Positions 42,896 through 51,275 are shown, numbered from the stretch's first letter. The stretch is DNA of 54,150 nucleotides from a bacterium (GCA_030604405.1 JAUVVY010000028.1:1-54150), one strand, 5' to 3'. Numbers and translations: made by a program. The notes: generated by a model from the sequence alone, not told the origin.

Positions 42896-44212
42896 TCAGT
42901 CAAGTTCGACATCCCCGGGCTCGCGAGATGGCAGACGGCCACGTGCGGTTGCTGTCGGCGGCCACCGGCGCAGTTTCAGCACCTCGGCAAACAGCGCTCC
43001 GAGCTCGCGGGCATTCTTATTGGCGTCATAATCGCGCTCGACCCGCTGCAGCGCACCGCCGACAATATGCTCGCGGAGTGGGCGGTCAATCAACGCCCGC
43101 TCCAGGCACCGCGCAATCTCGGCCACATCGCCGGGCTGGGCCAGCAGGCCGGTCTGCTCGTGAGCGACAAGCTCGCCCACTGCGCCGACATCTGTGGCCA
43201 CTACCGGTATCTCTGCTGCCATCGCCTCGATGATGGCATTCGGCAGCCCGTCGCGGTCGCCGTCGGCGGCCACGATAGGGGTGAGGGCAAAGACATCGGC
43301 GCGACGATACACGGCCCACAGATCCTCCTCGCCTAGATAGCCCGGCAGGTGAACCCGCTTGGCCAGGGCCAGCCCGTTGATGAGTTGCTCGAGCTCTTCC
43401 CGCTGCGGCCCTTCGCCGATAATCGCCAGTTCGAAGTCTATACCTTCGGCGGCCAGCATCGCGGCTGCGCGCAGCAGGATCGGAAAGCCCTTTTTCTCGA
43501 CCAGACGCCCCACCGCAACGATCAGCGGCACATGGTGGTCTTGGTGCGGGCCGATCTTAAAGTCAACAAAGTCCAGGCCATGCCGGATGACACGCAGCTT
43601 TTCGGAATTAAGTGGTGAGTATCTGCGCTGCAGCCGCTCGGCCCCGTAGTCGGTGCATACGGTCACGAACTCGGCCTCGGCGATCTTGAACGATAGCAAC
43701 TTCGCTGTGTCGGTGAAGATGTCGCGCGCGTGGCAGCTCATACTGCAGCCCACACCGAGAATCTCGGCAAGCAACAGACCGACGGTAGCAGGATAGGTGG
43801 CAAAATGGGCGTGGATGTGGCGCATCTGTCCGGGCGCGATCCGCGCCACGAAGTAGCAAGCGGCACAATAGGCGGAGAGAAGCTCCTTGATAGCGCCGAA
43901 ATTCCGCATCCCGTGGCTGACCACCAGGCGCAGGGCGGATACGCAGCCGAACGGCTTGAGAAAAAATGCCGTGAACAGACTCGCCAACGCGGGCCATGAC
44001 AGCGGCCCGGGGCGATACACGGTGCGCTCGGCGAAGGCTTGGGCCGACCTGTGCACTGGCTCGCCGGGCGGCTCCATCGAGAGCGGCGTTATGTCGAAGC
44101 CGAGATTCTGCACCGCTCGCATCTCACGCAGGATGAAGGTTTCCGACACCGACGGAAACTGTCCGAGCACGTACGCCAATCTCGCACGCGGCTCGACTAC
44201 CTGCTCAGACAC
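42896..44212 (-). CDS. GT4-family glycosyltransferase
   Basis: 438 residues from GTG 44212, with AAGGAGG six bases upstream inside the end of the previous gene, an 8-base overlap. GT-B fold, with VSETFILREM near the N-terminus (typical of colanic-acid/EpsD-like transferases), HAHFATYPA, and the donor motif D-G-L-P-N-A-I-I-E, where the first Glu of E-x7-E is Asp. Cytoplasmic, probably acting on a membrane-bound oligosaccharide. Confidence 0.87.
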   Translation of the reverse strand: MSEQVVEPRARLAYVLGQFPSVSETFILREMRAVQNLGFDITPLSMEPPGEPVHRSAQAFAERTVYRPGPLSWPALASLFTAFFLKPFGCVSALRLVVSHGMRNFGAIKELLSAYCAACYFVARIAPGQMRHIHAHFATYPATVGLLLAEILGVGCSMSCHARDIFTDTAKLLSFKIAEAEFVTVCTDYGAERLQRRYSPLNSEKLRVIRHGLDFVDFKIGPHQDHHVPLIVAVGRLVEKKGFPILLRAAAMLAAEGIDFELAIIGEGPQREELEQLINGLALAKRVHLPGYLGEEDLWAVYRRADVFALTPIVAADGDRDGLPNAIIEAMAAEIPVVATDVGAVGELVAHEQTGLLAQPGDVAEIARCLERALIDRPLREHIVGGALQRVERDYDANKNARELGALFAEVLKLRRWPPTATARGRLPSREPGDVELD

Positions 44213-45323
44213 CTGACGCCTCCTTATACAGCGCCGCTACTTGTCTCGCATGCTCCGGCCATGTCCACTGCGCCGCCAGTTTGCGGCCATCTTCTGCGAT
44301 CCGCTCGCAGCGTCCCTTATCACTAAGCAGCCCGACGATGCCCTCGGCCAATTGCGCGGCCGGCCCCAGCGGCACCACTTCAGCCGCTTGGCCGGCCAGC
44401 TCCCTCAACGCTCCGCCGTCGGACACTAAAGCGGCCGTCCCGCAGGCCATCGCCTCCAACGGCGGCAGGCCCACCCCCTCGTACAACGACCATTGTATCA
44501 GAAGCTCGGCTGTGCTGTACAGAGGCGGTAAATCGGCCCCATCTATCGGCCCGGTGCGCACGATTCTATCGCGGACCCGGCTGCGCTCGATCATCCTCAG
44601 CACCCGGCCGCACCTCCACGCCTTTGCTCCGGCGATAACCAGATCAACGTCGAACTCATCGGCAATCTGCTCGTAGGCAGCAACCAGCGCCTCCAGATTC
44701 TTCTTCGGCTCAATGTTGCCCAGGTGCAGGATGAAGCGCTCGGGTAGCGCATACTTCTGGCGTACCTGCTCGATCAGGCGCTCGTCGGTAACGGGCTTGA
44801 ACTGTTCGCCGACTCCCAGATGGATGACGCGCAGCTTGTCGGCCGCGTGCGGGAACATCTCGCGCACCGCTGCCGCAGTCGTCTCGCTGGGCACTACGAT
44901 GCGAGTAGCTTTGGCGATGCTGGCCGGCACGGTCATGCGGTAGTGCATGACATTGCTGGGCTTGCACCATTGCGGGTACTGCAGGGCGATCAGGTCATAG
45001 ACGGTCAGCACGCACGGCCCGGCCCAGTTGCGCGGCAGGACGTAGCCGGGGCCGTGAAGCACTTGCCAGCCGCTTTTGCTGAGCCGGCGGCTCATCAGCA
45101 GTTGTTCGAACAGTATTCTGCCGCCACGATACTTGGTCAGGGAGGGAGTAGGCAGCGGCTGCACGCCGAGTTTTGCCGCGCGCGGCAGATACTCAGCGGT
45201 GCAGACCAGGCCGATCTCAAAGTCGAGGTCGAGTTGGCCCAGAGCGCCGGCCAACTGCTCGATGCAGTTCTCGACGCCGCTGTGGTGGCGGCCAAGCAGC
45301 AGCCCATCAATGGCCACTTTCAA
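44205..45323 (-). CDS. GT4-family glycosyltransferase
   Basis: 372 residues from TTG 45323, eight bases after GGAGG; this TTG shares the TTGA overlap with the stop of the upstream gene. The longer GTG start at 45332 touches the ribosome site. Motifs: GRHHSGVENCIEQL, GNIEPKKNLEALV, and E-G-V-G-L-P-P-L-E donor site. A mannosyl- or rhamnosyltransferase-like member; the sugar is not predictable. Confidence 0.88.
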   Translation of the reverse strand: MKVAIDGLLLGRHHSGVENCIEQLAGALGQLDLDFEIGLVCTAEYLPRAAKLGVQPLPTPSLTKYRGGRILFEQLLMSRRLSKSGWQVLHGPGYVLPRNWAGPCVLTVYDLIALQYPQWCKPSNVMHYRMTVPASIAKATRIVVPSETTAAAVREMFPHAADKLRVIHLGVGEQFKPVTDERLIEQVRQKYALPERFILHLGNIEPKKNLEALVAAYEQIADEFDVDLVIAGAKAWRCGRVLRMIERSRVRDRIVRTGPIDGADLPPLYSTAELLIQWSLYEGVGLPPLEAMACGTAALVSDGGALRELAGQAAEVVPLGPAAQLAEGIVGLLSDKGRCERIAEDGRKLAAQWTWPEHARQVAALYKEASGV

Positions 45324-46507
45324 ATCGGCCACCTCCGGGGCAGCTTCTGCGATCGCAGCCTCAGGTAGAGTTGCTCGGTGCGACGCGCCATCTGCTCGGC
45401 GCTGAAGTTTTCAGCCACTCGTGCCTTCCCACCCTCGGCTAATGCTTCTGCCAGCCGTGGCTTGCTTAGTACCGAGACCGCAGCATCGGCCAGCGACTGC
45501 GCGTCGGCCTCGGCCAGCATTCCGCTCTCCAGATTCTCAATGATCTCAGCCGGGCCGTTGGCATTGACGGCAACACACGGCGTTCCTACGCACAGTGCTT
45601 CCAATATCACTCGCCCCAGCGGCTCGACCTCAGCGGTGTGCACCATCGCATCCATCGCCGCCATCAAATCGGCCACGTCATCGCGGTAGCCGGCCCAGAT
45701 GACGGCTTTTCCCAGCCCGAGTTCGCGCGCCTTGGCACGCAGGCTGGCAACGTAGTCGAGGTGCTCGCCGAACATATCCGCGCCGACGATGACGAACCTG
45801 GCCCGTGGTAATTTCGACGCGATCAGTGCGGCGGTATCGAGAAACATATCCTGTCGCTTCCAGGGCACAAGCTGGCCGACGTTTCCCACCAGCAGCTCAT
45901 CCTCCTCAAGCCTGAGCATCTGGCGCACCGCGGCGCGTGCCTTTTGTGGCCGGAATTGCTCCTCGTCAATACCGTTGTAGATAACCTCAATCTTATCCGC
46001 CGCCTCCGGCGCTACTTCGACAACGGCCTTCTTCACACTCTCGGAGATGGCGATGATCGCTTCCGCGCCGCTGCTGGCCCATTGCATAGCGCGCTTGGGG
46101 AAACTGAGGTCGCGGGCATGGCAGACGACAGGTGGCATTCCTACTGACCACGTAGTGGCCGAGACGGCTGCAGTGAGGCTATTGGCGTGGACGATGTCGG
46201 GGCGCATCCGTTGGATGATGCCACCGAGTTGGATGCGGCGCAGCATCAGAGCGCCCGCCTGCCCCGCCAGTGCCAGCGGATTGCGCGTCTTACGCAGGCG
46301 CAGCGGGGGTATGTGTTGTGTGGTGATGTTGAGTTTGTCCAGGAGAGCGTGCAGCGGCCCCTGTCTCGGAGCCGCTGCGATCGGTTCAAACTCCTGGGTC
46401 TGCAAATGACTGAGCAGTGTCAGCAGGCTCATCTCGCCGCCGGAGACCTCACCGACGTGGTTCACGTACAGCACCCGGCATGGCGTGTCAGCTTCGGGAG
46501 GCCGCAT
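45320..46507 (-). CDS. GT4-family glycosyltransferase
   Basis: 395 residues from ATG 46507 (GGAGG nine bases upstream). GT-B fold: VGEVSGGEMSLL, HANSLTAAVS, VGNVGQLVPWKRQD, and E-P-L-G-R-V-I-L-E donor motif. It overlaps the hydrolase upstream by 20 bases and the next GT4 by 4 (TTGA), so the four are almost surely one message. Confidence 0.88.
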   Translation of the reverse strand: MRPPEADTPCRVLYVNHVGEVSGGEMSLLTLLSHLQTQEFEPIAAAPRQGPLHALLDKLNITTQHIPPLRLRKTRNPLALAGQAGALMLRRIQLGGIIQRMRPDIVHANSLTAAVSATTWSVGMPPVVCHARDLSFPKRAMQWASSGAEAIIAISESVKKAVVEVAPEAADKIEVIYNGIDEEQFRPQKARAAVRQMLRLEEDELLVGNVGQLVPWKRQDMFLDTAALIASKLPRARFVIVGADMFGEHLDYVASLRAKARELGLGKAVIWAGYRDDVADLMAAMDAMVHTAEVEPLGRVILEALCVGTPCVAVNANGPAEIIENLESGMLAEADAQSLADAAVSVLSKPRLAEALAEGGKARVAENFSAEQMARRTEQLYLRLRSQKLPRRWPI

Positions 46508-47363
46508 CGAGGTGTGCCTCCACCTTCTGGCACTGGTCTTTGAGCCAATCCAGGGTAACCCTCATCACCTCTTCCTCCCAGCTCACCGAGTAGAACGCAT
46601 GATTCGAGCCGGGCACGATGTGGCTATTGAATTCCCGCTGCGCCTGCCTGCTCAGAGACTTGTAGTAGGCGATGCACTCATTGGCTGTCGGGTCGTTGCC
46701 GCCGTATATGAACAGGACTTCGCCTGGGAATTCGACGAAGCGCTGCACCCAGTTAATCTGGTCGTCTTCTTCAGCGCCTTCTTCGCCTGCGCCTTTGCCG
46801 CCGCGCAGCAGCGCCCTTTTGATCATACCGAACCGCAGCCGGCGCGTGAACAGCTTCGCCCAGGTCGCGCGCAAAAACAGCTTGCGCAGGTACTGCTTGA
46901 TGATGTACCACTTCCTGGCCCGGTCGCTTTCCGTACGGTCGGTGCCGACCATCGGCGGCGACCACAGTACCGTGCTGTGGATTTGTGGCCGCAGCAGCCC
47001 GGCGCCGATGGCTACTTCCGCGCCCGAGCAGTCGCCCACCAGCGCAATCCGTTCCAGGCCCGTCTCAGCGACCAGCCAGTCAACCGCCGCCACCGTGTCG
47101 GAGATCATGGTACTGAGCGTGGTATCCGCAGCCTCGCCCTCGGAGTCGCCACGACCGCGAAAGTCGAAGCGCAGGCAGGAAAAGCCTGCCGCTTCGGCCG
47201 TACGCGCCAGTTTGGTGAACATCTGGTGCGCTCCGATGCGGTAACCCGCCCAGCCGTGAAGCATGATGATACCGATCGGCTGGCTGTCTGCGTCACCCGC
47301 GGGCCGGTGGTAGGCGCCCAGCAGGCGGCAGCCTTCGTTGCTAAAATATATGTGTTGGAGCAT
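46488..47363 (-). CDS. Alpha/beta hydrolase, exosortase-associated hydrolase-like
   Basis: 291 residues from ATG 47363 (GTG 47399 possible). Alpha/beta fold with HGWAGYRIGAHQ, FRGRGDSEG, and nucleophile S113 in GDCSGA; the late Asp (GGNDPTAN) and His (GSNHAFY) complete a triad. It resembles one of the two hydrolases found in exosortase/PEP-CTERM polysaccharide loci. It lies beside a second hydrolase, an ACP and glycosyltransferases in the same order as such loci, though no exosortase is here. It may act on an acyl or glycan intermediate. Confidence 0.75.
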   Translation of the reverse strand: MLQHIYFSNEGCRLLGAYHRPAGDADSQPIGIIMLHGWAGYRIGAHQMFTKLARTAEAAGFSCLRFDFRGRGDSEGEAADTTLSTMISDTVAAVDWLVAETGLERIALVGDCSGAEVAIGAGLLRPQIHSTVLWSPPMVGTDRTESDRARKWYIIKQYLRKLFLRATWAKLFTRRLRFGMIKRALLRGGKGAGEEGAEEDDQINWVQRFVEFPGEVLFIYGGNDPTANECIAYYKSLSRQAQREFNSHIVPGSNHAFYSVSWEEEVMRVTLDWLKDQCQKVEAHLDAASRS

Positions 47364-47435
47364 TGCTCTTATCGCATCCCACTGACCCGAATAACTCACA
47401 AGACGCGTAGCTCGGCCTGTATTGGAGCGCGCCCT

Positions 47436-48293
47436 TCACTGCTGTTTGTCGCGGCTTGGCGTTACCGCGCCGGCTGGCGTCTGGCCTTGCAGCTCTGCCA
47501 GCCACAGCGCCGTCGCTTCGACTACAGATTCGCTTGAAACCAGGCCGATCCGATTCCAGAACGGTTCCTGGACTATGCCGACGGCCTCGGCGTTGGCCAT
47601 CTCCTCGGCCAGCTCTCTGTACTCATTGGTCACCTGGTCGCGGCTGCTGAGATTGAGTATCAGTGCCGGGCCGGCGAACTGCGTCTGATCTTGCAGAAGG
47701 TCTATTTCCCCGATCTGCTCTCTGGTCGCCTGCGTCACCTGGTAACCGTCGAAGTCCACGACTTCGGCCCGGTCGTGCTGTTTGCGCACTTCGTCGCCGG
47801 CAAACTCATCGCCATCGGTCAGCATTGCCTTCATCAGCGAGCGGCGCAGGTTCAGTTTCAGGTAGTGTTGCCCATTCACAACCGGCTCCCACAACAGTGC
47901 GAAGTCGAATATGTTGTGCAGTTCGCTGGCCTGCATAGCCATTGTCGCCCCTAGCCGCAGCCCCAGCGCGCCGACTGTGCGAATCCCTGGTTGCTGGCGC
48001 ATGTATCGGGCGGCCGCCAAAATATCCTCCACCCACTCAGTCGGCCCGTAATCCTCAAACCGTCCTGCGCTATCACCGCAGCCCCGGTAATCGAAACGCA
48101 GGCAACTGAGTCTAGCGACCGCCAGCGTGCGTGCCGTCTCCACCAGCACCCGGTGCGCGCATTTCTTCTCCTCCGCGAACGGGTCACAGAACACCATCCC
48201 CCATTCAGCGTCCGCTCCGCCATCGTGGTACACTGCGTGCAGCCTGTTATTGCCGGACGGTATCTCCACCACGCGCTCTTTGACACGCACCAT
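47436..48293 (-). CDS. Alpha/beta hydrolase-like protein lacking the nucleophile Ser
   Basis: 285 residues. Pattern FCDPFAEEKKCAHRVLVETA and FDYRGCGDSAGRFED matches the second exosortase-associated hydrolase family. At the nucleophile elbow it reads G111-L-R113-L-G115-A rather than G-x-S-x-G, so a classical hydrolase mechanism is unlikely; this appears to be common in that family. It starts 5 bases after the ACP stop and ends 72 bases before the active hydrolase. Perhaps an acyl-binding or regulatory partner. Confidence 0.75.
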   Translation of the reverse strand: MVRVKERVVEIPSGNNRLHAVYHDGGADAEWGMVFCDPFAEEKKCAHRVLVETARTLAVARLSCLRFDYRGCGDSAGRFEDYGPTEWVEDILAAARYMRQQPGIRTVGALGLRLGATMAMQASELHNIFDFALLWEPVVNGQHYLKLNLRRSLMKAMLTDGDEFAGDEVRKQHDRAEVVDFDGYQVTQATREQIGEIDLLQDQTQFAGPALILNLSSRDQVTNEYRELAEEMANAEAVGIVQEPFWNRIGLVSSESVVEATALWLAELQGQTPAGAVTPSRDKQQ

Positions 48294-48298
48294 AGGGC

Positions 48299-48556
48299 CT
48301 AACCCCGTTTCTTGGCCACATACTCGGCGATGTTGGTCACTGTCGAGAACGTCTCGACTGTGAAATCGGCGTCCTCCAGCGACACCTCAAAGACCTCTTC
48401 CAGACCCACTACAAGCTCGAAAAGGTTCACAGAGTCGATATTGTAGGTCTCCATCAGGTTCTCGTCATCGGCGATCTGGTCTGGCTCCACTTCGAGAAAC
48501 AGGCGTTCGACGATCAGTTCTTTGATTTGTGCTCTCAGTTTTTCTGCGTCGGACAT
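48299..48556 (-). CDS. Acyl carrier protein
   Basis: 85 residues, acidic, four-helix ACP pattern with the phosphopantetheine serine S42 in NIDSVNLFEL. GGAGGT lies five bases before the ATG. It carries acyl groups as thioesters on a 4'-phosphopantetheine arm. Placement next to two hydrolases and glycosyltransferases suggests a dedicated carrier for an acylated surface glycan, not the fatty-acid ACP, which usually sits with fab genes. Confidence 0.9.
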   Translation of the reverse strand: MSDAEKLRAQIKELIVERLFLEVEPDQIADDENLMETYNIDSVNLFELVVGLEEVFEVSLEDADFTVETFSTVTNIAEYVAKKRG

Positions 48557-48682
48557 TCAGCACCTCCGGGCATGATCCAGGACTATTATCGCGTAGGTCA
48601 AGCTTCCCCAAAGAATCCCGTGGGTCCGGCTTCCCCAAAAAACCGCGTGGGTCGGGCTTCCAGCCCGACAGCCGTTGTCGTC

Positions 48683-48735
48683 GGAGGGGCCGCATGGCCG
48701 TAAGTTTGCCTGCAAACTCACGGCCATCCGGCCCA
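48683..48735. repeat. Hairpin cassette copy 4
   Basis: Flanks GGAGGGGCC and CCGGCCCA; inner stem TGGCCGT-A-AGTTTGC / GCAAACT-C-ACGGCCA, paired except for one internal mismatch. Confidence 0.6.
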
Positions 48736-48842
48736 CGCAGGACGCTATCCTGGCGAACTCTCCACACCGAAACGGCCAACGACAACGGCTTCCCCCAAAA
48801 AACCCCGTGGGTCGGGCTTCCAGCCCGACTCCGTCGCCTTTC

Positions 48843-48900
48843 GGAGGGGCCAAATAGGGTGAATTTCGCGTAGCGAAATTCGGGTTCCCTATCCGGCCCA
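48843..48900. repeat. Hairpin cassette copy 5
   Basis: Flanks GGAGGGGCC and CCGGCCCA; second pair AATAGGG / CCCTAT; inner stem GAATTTCGC-GTA-GCGAAATTC (9 pairs). Repeat A lies about 15 bases before it. Confidence 0.65.
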
Positions 48901-48944
48901 GCCGTTAGAAGAATCTGCACAACTACTATCCCACCCCGACTCAT

Positions 48945-49811
48945 TCACACAATCGGCGGCGTGTCGATCTCTTCGATGCTCTTGATGGTGATGTCGAGCC
49001 ACTTACAGTCCGCGTCCGGCGGGCCGTTTTCGGTCGCGAACATGTGCTGCCAGCGGTCCTTGAACAGCTTACCGTGCTTGATCGTAATGTACTTGAAATT
49101 GAAATCCTGCGAGCCAGCCGTAGTGACGTTCTCGAAATGATACATTTCGGCGGCCGGCTGGTAGAAGACTTCCCATCCCGCCTCGCGTGCCCGGTAGCAG
49201 TAATCAAAGTCCTCGAACTGGGCCGGGTTGAATATCTCGTCCAGCTCTCCTATCTGCTCGTAAAGCTCGCGCCGCATCAGCCAGCACGCACTCGTCAGGC
49301 ATTGCACCGTCTTCGGCTCGCAAGATTGGGGGCTGTCCTTGGACTGGCCGCGGCCGAAGTACTGCACCCGCCCGTTTGGCGATATCCCCACCCCGGCGCA
49401 TTCGATGTCATACGGTGCGTGCGCAAACAGCAGCTTCGGCCCGGCGATGCCCACTTCGGGGTACTGCTCGAGCGTATCGGCCAACGTCGCCAGCCAGTTG
49501 TGGCTGCGCACGCCCAGGTCATTGTCGCAGAACGCGATATAGTCGCCGTTGGTGACCTTCAGCGCCTGGTTGCGGGCTGTGCAGGCGCCCGCATTGTCCG
49601 AATTGGCGATAAGGACGTATTCAGTCCCATGTGCCCGGCACTGTTCGGCAAAATCATCTTCCAGAAAGACTACGCTCCCGTCGCTGGAGCCGTTGTCCAC
49701 CACGATTATCTGCTCCGGTGAGGGCGTAGCCTCCAGCATCCCCCGCAGGCACAGCTCGGTGTAGGGCCGCTTGTTGTAGCTCACCACGATTACTGTTGTG
49801 CGCTGCTTCAT
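48945..49811 (-). CDS. GT2-family glycosyltransferase
   Basis: 288 residues. GT-A fold: VVSYNKRPYTELCLRGM, VDNGSSDGS, then the metal-binding FCDNDLG (DxD-like) and FNPAQFEDFDYCYRAREAGW acceptor loop with the catalytic Asp/Glu region. An inverting, rhamnosyltransferase-like enzyme is likely. It is separated from the ACP by a repeat-filled gap and from E1 beta by another, so co-transcription is uncertain. Confidence 0.88.
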   Translation of the reverse strand: MKQRTTVIVVSYNKRPYTELCLRGMLEATPSPEQIIVVDNGSSDGSVVFLEDDFAEQCRAHGTEYVLIANSDNAGACTARNQALKVTNGDYIAFCDNDLGVRSHNWLATLADTLEQYPEVGIAGPKLLFAHAPYDIECAGVGISPNGRVQYFGRGQSKDSPQSCEPKTVQCLTSACWLMRRELYEQIGELDEIFNPAQFEDFDYCYRAREAGWEVFYQPAAEMYHFENVTTAGSQDFNFKYITIKHGKLFKDRWQHMFATENGPPDADCKWLDITIKSIEEIDTPPIV

Positions 49812-49883
49812 TGCCTTTCCCTCCTCGATAAATCATCGTCCTGTGGACCTGTCCGCCGTCGGTACGCTGCATCGGGTCAGATT

Positions 49884-49990
49884 TCCCAAGTAGTGTCCCG
49901 TGGGTCGGGCATCCTGCCCGACTCCGTTGCCGTTGCAGTTCGGAGGGGCCAAATGGGGGATGTTTGGGGCCCCATCCGGCCCATGGCCTT
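49884..49990. repeat. Composite repeat: repeat A variant plus hairpin cassette copy 6
   Basis: GTCGGGCATCCTGCCCGAC (49904-49922) is repeat A with paired changes. Cassette 6 at 49942-49983 has flanks GGAGGGGCC / CCGGCCCA and inner arms ATGGGG / CCCCAT with a GATGTTTGGGG-type loop. It occupies the 209-base gap before E1 beta. Confidence 0.6.
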
Positions 49991-50020
49991 CCCGGCTCGC
50001 CGCGACATCAGTTATCCCGG

Positions 50021-51004
50021 CTAGTAATTCGCCACCAGTTCAGCCGCCGCTCTGGCGATGTCCTTGAAGTCGGGTGTGGCCGCCTGTTCGAGTACCCGAC
50101 TGGCCGGCACCGGCACGTCGGCCGCAGCGACTCGCCGTGGCGGAGCGAGCAGGGATTCAAAACATTCCTCGCTGATTCGCGCCGCCACCTCGGCACCAAC
50201 TCCGCCCGTCAGCCAGCCCTCTTCTATGACTACCACCCGGCCCGTCTTATTCACGCTTTTTGTCACCGTATCCATATCCAGCGGCGCCAGGCTGCGCAGG
50301 TCTATGACTTCGGCGCTGATGTCGTGTGCGCCCAGTGCCTCTGCGGCATTCAGCGCTTCTTGCACCATGCGGCTGTAGGCCACGAGTGTGACATCGTCGC
50401 CCTTGGCGCACACAGTGGCCTCCCCAATCGGCGTTATGTAGTCGCCTTCAGGCACCGGCCCGACCGTCGAATACAGCAACTTGCTTTCTATGAAGATTAC
50501 GGGGTCATCGCAGCGGATGGCACTCTTCAGGAGGCCTTTGGCGTCTGCCGGGTTGGCGGGCGCGAGCACCACAAGACCGGGCGTGGCCACGAAATAGCGT
50601 TCCAGGCTTTGGGAGTGTGTCGGCCCATAGCCGCGCCCTGCTCCGGCAGGGCAGCGCACCACCAGCGGAATCTTACACTGCTTGCCGAACTGATAGCGGA
50701 ATTTAGCGGCGTGGTTGACGATCTGGTCCATGGCCAGGGCGATGAAGTCCATGAACATGATCTCGACGACCGGCCTCAGTCCGGTCATAGCCGCGCCGAT
50801 TGCCACCCCTACGAAGCCATTCTCAGAGATCGGCGTATTGCGCACGCGTTCTTTGCCGAATTGCTCGGCGATTCCGGCGCTCAGTTTGAACGCGCCGCCA
50901 TACTCGGCGATATCCTCACCGAGCAGGATCACGTTCTCGTCGCGCGCCAGTTCCTCCTCCAGCGCCTCCCTGATTGCGTGTGAATAGTAGATATCTCGTG
51001 CCAT
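50021..51004 (-). CDS. Alpha-ketoacid dehydrogenase E1 component, beta subunit
   Basis: 327 residues, normal length. ILLGEDIAEYGGAFK, PISENGFVGVAIGAAMTGLRP, MDFIALAMDQIVNHAAK and CPAGAGRGYGPTHSQSLE are standard for PdhB/AcoB-type subunits, which pair with an alpha subunit to bind thiamine diphosphate and decarboxylate pyruvate, acetoin or a branched-chain ketoacid. No alpha subunit, E2 or E3 gene is next to it: upstream is an aldehyde dehydrogenase, downstream a glycosyltransferase. It may have a partner elsewhere or a special role. GGGACA before the ATG is a weak ribosome site. Confidence 0.88.
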   Translation of the reverse strand: MARDIYYSHAIREALEEELARDENVILLGEDIAEYGGAFKLSAGIAEQFGKERVRNTPISENGFVGVAIGAAMTGLRPVVEIMFMDFIALAMDQIVNHAAKFRYQFGKQCKIPLVVRCPAGAGRGYGPTHSQSLERYFVATPGLVVLAPANPADAKGLLKSAIRCDDPVIFIESKLLYSTVGPVPEGDYITPIGEATVCAKGDDVTLVAYSRMVQEALNAAEALGAHDISAEVIDLRSLAPLDMDTVTKSVNKTGRVVVIEEGWLTGGVGAEVAARISEECFESLLAPPRRVAAADVPVPASRVLEQAATPDFKDIARAAAELVANY

Positions 51005-51069
51005 TGTCCCTGATTCTCAGGTCGCTAATCCATGCCCGGAGTCGTTTAAGCTGTCCAGCCCGTATTATT

Positions 51070-51262
51070 CATAGACGCGTGGCTCGGGCATCCTGCCCGA
51101 CTCTCTTCCTGTTGTCGTTGCCTTTCGGAGGGGCCAAATAGGGTGGATTTTGCGAAAGCAAAATTCGGGTTCCCTATCCGGCCCAGGGCCGATCACAGTA
51201 CCAGCGGCAACAATCAGAGATACGTGAGCCACAAACCAAAAATCTGCATAACTACTGTTCCA
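51070..51262. repeat. Composite repeat: repeat A variant, hairpin cassette copy 7 and IS-like end
   Basis: CTCGGGCATCCTGCCCGA near 51083-51100, then cassette 7 (51127-51185): GGAGGGGCC, AATAGGG, ATTTTGC-GAAA-GCAAAAT, CCCTAT, CCGGCCCA. An IS-like right end AATCTGCATAACTACTGTTC follows at 51241. No matching left end is evident. Confidence 0.6.
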
Positions 51263-51275
51263 GCCCCCGTCGCCG

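Larger units (their letters stand above)
48557..48944. other. Repeat-filled gap with tandem 27-base units
   Basis: 388 bases between ACP and GT2 genes. It holds two tandem units of about 27 bases (48594-48649, cores GGTC..GCTTCCCCAAA), repeat A at 48650, cassette 4 (48683-48735), then CACACCGAAACGGCCAACGA shared with 37804-37989, repeat A again at 48807, cassette 5 (48843-48900) and an IS-like end (48910-48929). No gene found. Confidence 0.55.

Noticed and set aside
46485-47537. 350-codon plus-strand frame
   Set aside because: Shadow of the hydrolase genes; no plausible product.
48594-48900. Possible CRISPR array from the tandem and dispersed repeats
   Set aside because: Only two or three tandem units, no regular spacers, units grade into hairpin repeats, and no cas gene is present.
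49964-50983. 339-codon plus-strand frame
   Set aside because: Shadow of the E1 beta gene.
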